A DNA stretch of 64,000 nucleotides, from contig CM059584.1 of the NCBI GenBank assembly GCA_030407085.1, forward strand, positions 109,677,001 to 109,741,000, in the 5' to 3' direction. The notes below the pieces were generated by a model. It was not told the DNA's origin, did not search any database, and was given only the letters and a program-made list of their open reading frames with translations. The stretch's first letter is position 1. Each line of letters begins with the position of its first letter. Both the position numbers and the translations under genes were made by a program. Origin of the DNA: Trichopria drosophilae (taxonomy: Eukaryota; Arthropoda; Insecta; Hymenoptera; Diapriidae). Below, in pieces: positions 57,806 through 64,000 of the stretch.

Positions 57806-60800
57806 TCTGAAAATGATGTCATTATGAGATCAGAGTTACCCCCTATTATTTTCGTTCGTTTTCTGCACTTTGTTGACGGACATTGATGATACGAAATATT
57901 GTGCAAAATCAAATGATTAAAATGACAGATTGCCGCAATAAAAAAAATAGACATTGAAAATTGTAATTTGAATGTTTTGATTCAATGATATTCACGGTAT
58001 TCGAAAAATAGAATAAAATATCCGTGAACTGAATTATTTACACGAAACTCTTTTAGGGTCCAATTTATTAATAAATTGAACGTAACAATTAAAAAAAATA
58101 GATTGAAATCAACATTTTTGTCCGCCATTTTACAACCGCCATTTTGAATATCGTAAACTTTCCCGGTACAGTCATTATTAGAAATCTAAATAAACTTATT
58201 CAATATATATAAGAAAGGCAACTATCAATAGGTATTGTTTTATTTTAAATCATTAATCGGGTCAGCATTTTGGGTTGTGAACCGCCAAATTAATTGTCTG
58301 TATTTTAAAATTGAATTGTCTCTTGATGTGTATTACAGAAGGGTTCGTGGACTAAATATTTCCGTTATAATTTACATACAATATTAAACTTTTTCCGATA
58401 TTTTTTCTTGTTTTTGGAATCATTAATTATCAAGATTCAATAAACCTGGTTTAAATGTTTGTATATTTTCATAAATTTGCCCAAGTGTTTCCAATACTCG
58501 GATGTAAATTAACCAATTCGTCCCAAAATGTCGATTTTCGAAGAATTTTTATCATTTTTTTTCTTACATATCAACAAAAATTCTGGCGTAAAATATCATG
58601 TTCTCTCAGAAGATCGCTTTAGAGTTGGTCTGTAACGAATGCTTAAAAAGTTATACACATTTTGTTGCAGAAAAATTGAAAATAATTGTCTTTTGTGTTT
58701 TCGGGTCCCAAACTTTAAGACTTATAATACCAAATATGCTGAACCTCAAAATGGCGTTCGAATTTAAATTTTTTGAAAAAATGTTTTACTAACTTAAAGC
58801 TATGAGTTACTTTAAACAAATAATAACAGTAAAAAGTGGTCAGAATTAATTCAAGAATTTTTGAGATTTTTACGTTGATATTTTAAAAATTTACATAAAA
58901 TTATAAAAAAAATATAGTATATTTTCTGTTGAATTCCAAGCATTTTTTTCAATTTTGTTTTACGCAGTCTTCGTTAAGATCACTTTAAGAGTTCTTTCTG
59001 ATAAGTATTTAAGACATTTTACAATTATTAAGACTTCTTAAAGAGATCTTAAAGCTGTTCGCTATTTGGGATAAAGGGCATATTGATCGCACAGCCTTCA
59101 GAAAATAATTAATTAATAATTCTTACTCACAGTTAATCGAGTTGACACGAGTTACAAAAGTCCATAACCATAAAAGGTACTTCCCCAATTACTTTTCAGT
59201 ATAAACGATACTATTAATATCGGTCAATTTACCCTGAAGTCTAGGTTTATGATATTTTAATTTTATTTTACTTTTATATCTTTTACAATTTCATATGTAC
59301 ATCTATAGGTCCACTTTAATAGTACTTTAACTACTTAAATGAACTTTTACACCTTTCATCCAAACACTATTTTTCACCCGGGTAAGGTATAAAACTCGGG
59401 TTTATCTCTGATTTTGAACGAAAAATGGAGAACTCCTGCCTTACCGATATAATTTTCGCGGGCGTAAAATCCGATTTCACGCCCGCGTTGGCGAAATATA
59501 CTTATTTTTGCTTACATCACTTTTAGATGGTTCATGGCTTAAATGACAGATATCGAGTAAGCTTTTATTAACTTTTTTTAAAGAAATTTCTTCAGTACTT
59601 AACGATTATTTACAGTGGACTACTAACTAACTGGGATGGGTAAAAGTTACGATTTTTTGAGATCATTTTATAATTGTGCAGATATATTTATACGATCAAT
59701 CGATGTTGTTTTAATAATACTTTTTCTAATCGAAAATGGAGATTAGAAAACATTGACCTTATTACTCTTAGGCAATCGGATGTTAAGAAGATTCGAGATT
59801 CAGTCTGTAAGATAGTAATTTCCTCTAAGAATATAAATTAAAAGTGACTGAATCCACTTTTCGAGAATAGGGCTCTATGGGAACAAGTAAAGATCACTTA
59901 TTTTCGAAAATGAAGAATGTATATAATAACTGAAGTATCTATTACAGAAACTTAATTTTGAAAAATTCGTTCAGACATTTTTAATTTACTATTTACATTG
60001 TAAATTCCTACTTTATTACTGGAAACATTTTTTAGAAATGCTCAAAAGTTTAAAATTTTTGAAGTTTTAAAAGTTAATTTTGAACTGTTTGTTCTTTTGG
60101 ATTACCATTTTTATAAATCTATATGTAAATATAATAATAAAGCGACTTTCCTTGTCTCTTCATCTTGGTTTTACGATGCAATTTTGCGTAAAGTGTGTTT
60201 GAAACGAAGTTCTAAAACATTTTTTGTATCCTTATCGAAGTTACATCCACGCTACAGAAGATATCAATTAATGACAGAACTGATTACATACTCGGATGTA
60301 TCTTCAAAATATAACGATTCTCTGTTGGATTAACTAATGTTCATACTAAGTTGTAGCCTGTAAATTTACATATTGTTTTAAAAAAAACAACTTTACTGCT
60401 GCTTTTTATTCATTGTTGATAGACAAATGAAAAGAAGTAAACATGTACTGTAAGTACTCACTAAATTTCGGTAATTTTCATATAAACTGAAATTATATTA
60501 CGCAGTATAATACGTAAGATTTGTTTTTTCTAAGTATTATCTAAGTTTATCTAAGTACTTTTTGAAAATTTACGTATAATTTATTATTGGAATATGTTAT
60601 CGCTTTATTGTGTAATAGCACGTATATACATGTAGTAAAACATATACAGTTAGTTTACTGTGTTTATAATTTAGAAAAAATATTTTTTTATAGCTGCAAG
60701 AAGCTAAAATAATCTAATCTATTTATTATGTCCTTGTTTAAAAAATACAGACATATGATTAAGAACATTCAACACATATATATCGATTAAATAACAAACG

Positions 60801-61000
60801 TGTTTTAATGTTGAATAATCATCTCGAACTCTTCGTAAAAGAAGGTGTTGTGTTTTTCACTAATTGTAAGTATCGATGCTGTCAGAATATTTTAAATAAT
60901 TTTACATTTAAATATCCATGAAATACATATATATAAATATACACACAAGAGCTTTGTAAATTTTATAAACGTTTATACGTCTGCATTCAAGAATTCCTAC
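57806..61000. other. Mostly unique AT-rich sequence
   Basis: No gene recognised. Contains a GTCCGCCATTTTACAACCGCC core-word fragment at 58120-58145, a CTTTAAGAG-word patch at 58965-59070 and a strong hairpin at 59457-59487. The 78-residue plus ORF at 60097-60333 has no known motif. Confidence 0.4.
59457..59487. other. GC-rich 9-bp hairpin
   Basis: CGCGGGCGT (59457-59465) and ACGCCCGCG (59479-59487) pair perfectly around a 13-nt loop, in an otherwise AT-rich region. Function unknown. Confidence 0.6.
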
Positions 61001-61004
61001 AATC

Positions 61005-61095
61005 TAGTTCCGTTTGTCGCCGCCAGGCGCGTTCGCGATGCTGGGAGGTTTGTTTTGCTCCATTGTGGCACCCGTTACAGAAATGAACATGTTAG
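61005..61095. promoter_or_regulatory. Small CpG-rich patch
   Basis: CGTTTGTCGCCGCCAGGCGC followed by GTTCGCGATGCTGGGAGG stands out from flanking AT-rich DNA. On the minus strand it encodes the open string MEQNKPPSIANAPGGDKRN, then TAG. This could be a conserved exon end or a regulatory site; neither can be decided here. Confidence 0.2.
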
Positions 61096-63642
61096 CTGAC
61101 GGTATAATATTATATCAATGGCACTTGTTCCTGTAATGGCATAGCTTGATGCTTTTTTACTGGCTGGAGTGTTAACAATCTATTGCCGAATCAAAGTTTT
61201 CGATTTTTTTTATTTATCTAAATAATATAGATGAAGAACAAAAAATATAGCAAACATTATTATGATAAAAATATGATATTTATTATTCTATATATCAATA
61301 TTTTACCATATATGAAATTTTCGTGTAATAATACAAATTCCTATTCTGGAACAGTAAAAATTATTATTTTATTATGAAACAATGCTATTTTGCAAGTCCT
61401 CAAATTCCTATCGGAGAATAGTAATTTTTTCTATTTTTTTCAGATATTTTCCTATAAAATTTCTTTCAGTGCATGAAATTTGATCACATTTAAGTGCAAG
61501 TCTTGAAATTAAGAATGAGCTAATATTCTCGATATTTTTGTGCCATAAAATACGTTTCAGATTTACGCTGAGAAAAATCTTTAGAAAATTTAACTAAATA
61601 GTGAGTTACTTACAATTAGCGAGAACAAATTCTTTAGTAGTTTTTGAACTATATTTCGTTAATTCGCTTAGTCCCCACTGGGTCACTCACGATTTAGTTA
61701 AATTCACTGAATGACTAATTACTAAGTAACTAATTTTCTTGTATCTATAAATAATTAAAAAATAACAAAACCGTAAATGCGCTAAGAGATTTAAGATAAT
61801 TCTGTCATTCAATTCAAACAAAGTAACTTAAACAACAAAGCCTAACGCAGAGAAGGCAGGCTTATAATAAACTTTTATATTTTAATATACGAATGATACT
61901 AATTTATAATTTTATTATTTTACGGCCTAGACAAATGATGCAAACGATCATAATATTGCGAGTTTGAAATTTAAAGAAATATAATTACATTATATGTCTG
62001 TCTTAGTTTAAAAATCTATAAATTAAAAAAAACGTAAAATATTTAAAAATAGTCATTCATAAAGATGAAAAATTATTGTTGTTAAGAGTATAATATTTAT
62101 ATTTATTATCTGGCCATTACAAACATTCTAAAGTTTAGAATTTTGTTACATAATTTCTTTCATATTTGAAGCAAAGTTGCGATTTTTTGTTGCATTTTCA
62201 GTTTACAGTATGCTAAACCGTGTAATACATAATGATATAATTATCCTACAAATTCGAAAATTACACTCTCAGCATTGAAATAACTGTACATGATGATGCC
62301 TTTGTAGATATATTAATTCATCTGAATTTTAATTTTGCCCTAATTAACAAGTGCAATAGTTTATATCGTATCTAATATAGCAAAATGGTAATAGAAAAGG
62401 AAAAATAGTTGCTTGGCTATAAACAGAACTTATAAACTCTAATAAACCGATCTATTATACCAACAAAATTTGCAAAAAATGTTCGAAATGGAGTGCTAAT
62501 ATTTTTGAGTTGTTTAACTTACTACACACATTAAATAGTTAAATAAATTTACTAATAGCAATTGTGCATTATCCTACTTTACTGATTTTCATCCATTGAA
62601 GATTAAAATGATGAATATGTAACAAAAAATATTAATATAAAATGATAGAAAAGTTAGCTTTAGTTAGTCAATTTTAACTAATGGAATTAGTCAATACTAA
62701 CGAATAGTACAGCACTACAAATGTATTAATAAAATTATATGAAACGAAGTGTTGATTCCACTAATCTAATAGTAAAAAATCTTGAATAACGAAATATTAA
62801 TTTTTCTGTTTTTATTAGCAAAATAAACTACCAACTGAATTAGTAGATACTTACATTTCGATTACGAATTACAAGTTTTCAACTAATTTAGAGAGTACCC
62901 TACGAGAAAGTCAAGGATAGATCATCAACTTTTGTAACTGTCGTTAATTTGATAATATAATATTGGTTTTTGAAAAAAACACATCGTGTTATGTTATTAG
63001 GTTATGTTAGAATCGTTTAAAAATAAAAGATATTCGATTTGAATTATCAAGTTCTGGTAAAAGGATCAGACATTGTAATCTTGCAAAATTTGATATGGTA
63101 TTGTCAAGTACCCTAAACACATATTCATATTCTGTTTTTTGTAACTAAATTCTTTACACAATCAACTTTTAGAAACTGCCTTTTATTCTTGTTATCATAT
63201 GTCGATATCGTATATTATTACCACACTGAATTCGGTGTATCTTATACGTTTTTACCATAACTTTGAAATGCAGCAAAGCAATACAAAAAAATCCATTTCA
63301 AAAACTGCTTTTCCGTAATTTAATTAATTAATTTTTATTCGGTTGGTTTTTAACTGTTGTTTTTTACCTGTGGGTTTGGTGATTTTTTGGCTTTTCAAGT
63401 CTCATCCTTCGTCGTCTGATTTTTGGTTAGTTAAATTACTTTAAAAACAATTTTTAACATGTCATACACCTCTTAAAAGTACTATTGACAACTAGCATTT
63501 GACATTTTCGAACATTATGCATCGTTTTAGTTTATTTTAAATAAGTAAGCACATGTTTTCAGAATGCATTAGCATACAAACTTTTCGGTAATCCCTGAAA
63601 ATCATAATTTCATCTGGAGATCTTTAATATCCATTATGTTAA
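61096..63642. other. No gene seen
   Basis: AT-rich sequence without arrays or palindromes that were recognised. Confidence 0.4.
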
Positions 63643-63999
63643 TCAAATATAATAATAATAATAACTATCCAATATTAAATTCTGCAAACTATGAAGGAAA
63701 ATCACTTTAGCAAGGTCGATTACTAAATTGTCATAGAAAAGAAGCATATAGGGTGTATAGACACGTTTGCCTTCAACTTTAAAACTTAAAGAAATGTGTA
63801 ATTGTGTCACTCCATTTGGAACATAATGGTTATTCTTATTTATAGGCTTGTCCGTAATCGATACTGGAACGACGTGAACTAATATAGAGTTATAATTATT
63901 TGTGCACACATTAAGTGAATTCATTTTCAGGATTAGTTTGCTAGCTTTCAAAAAAATTGAATTCAAGCGAAAGCTTAATCTTATAATATTTTCTTCCAT
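63643..63999 (-). other. Unassigned 118-residue open frame at window edge
   Basis: A 357-nt minus-strand frame begins with an ATG at the last bases of the window and ends in a Tyr-rich tail. Its centre (VHVVPVSITDKP...YVPNGVTQLHISLSFKVEGK) is less skewed than chance AT-rich frames, but no family was recognised and it may extend beyond the window. Confidence 0.2.
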
Positions 64000-64000
64000 G

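Noticed and set aside
60097..60333. 78-residue plus ORF
   Set aside because: No recognisable domain, splice sites or context; cannot be told from chance.
1..64000. Complete transposase, reverse transcriptase or viral gene
   Set aside because: No long ORF or conserved motif of these families was seen on either strand.

Overview
The window is AT-rich eukaryotic DNA, most likely from an insect. It has short introns with canonical GT/AG borders, an interstitial TTAGG-type array, and a dense load of small inverted-repeat DNA transposons. The order cannot be fixed from this sequence; Hymenoptera or another holometabolous group is a guess. No bacterial or viral gene was seen and no long transposase ORF is present.

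One gene can be assembled with confidence: a minus-strand homologue of SON, the nuclear-speckle splicing cofactor. It has 13 coding exons between 41316 (ATG) and 12750 (stop) and encodes 842 residues. The parts are an acidic N-terminus, Lys-rich tracts, an RS-rich region, the conserved SON middle region, a G-patch and a C-terminal dsRNA-binding domain. All 12 junctions keep frame. Eight introns are 53-75 bp; the other four (about 0.84, 4.1, 6.1 and 14.5 kb) have absorbed mobile elements.

Layout: 1-10.5 kb, downstream of the gene, is nested inverted-repeat elements. 10.5-12.75 kb is mostly unique, with a decayed coding-like fragment at 11.1-11.4 kb. 12.75-41.3 kb is SON. Intron 11 holds two TTAA-flanked elements and a foldback. 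Intron 10 holds two hammerhead-like Penelope-type motifs, a tRNA-derived SINE head, a CpG-rich island with a TGACGTCA site, a candidate plus-strand exon and several large palindromes. Intron 9 holds a 0.4 kb palindrome. Intron 3 holds a foldback, a 1.25 kb minisatellite, a 1.3 kb palindrome and a four-deep nest of elements. 41.3-52.6 kb, upstream of SON, is again almost all repeats. 52.8-53.6 kb is CpG-rich and promoter-like. 54.9-57.8 kb is another three-level nest, and 57.8-64 kb is largely unique with no recognisable gene.

The main discovery value is in the repeats. One set starts with CAGT, ends with ACTG, is flanked by TA, and shares the design CAGTNNNACCTC plus a family-specific word repeated inward (four families). 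The other is a broad set of TTAA-flanked elements with termini CCC...GGG, many folding into near-complete hairpins and carrying one recurring core word, GGCGGATCCAATATGGC. These look like non-autonomous pogo/Tigger-like and piggyBac-like elements. That assignment rests on termini and target duplications only.
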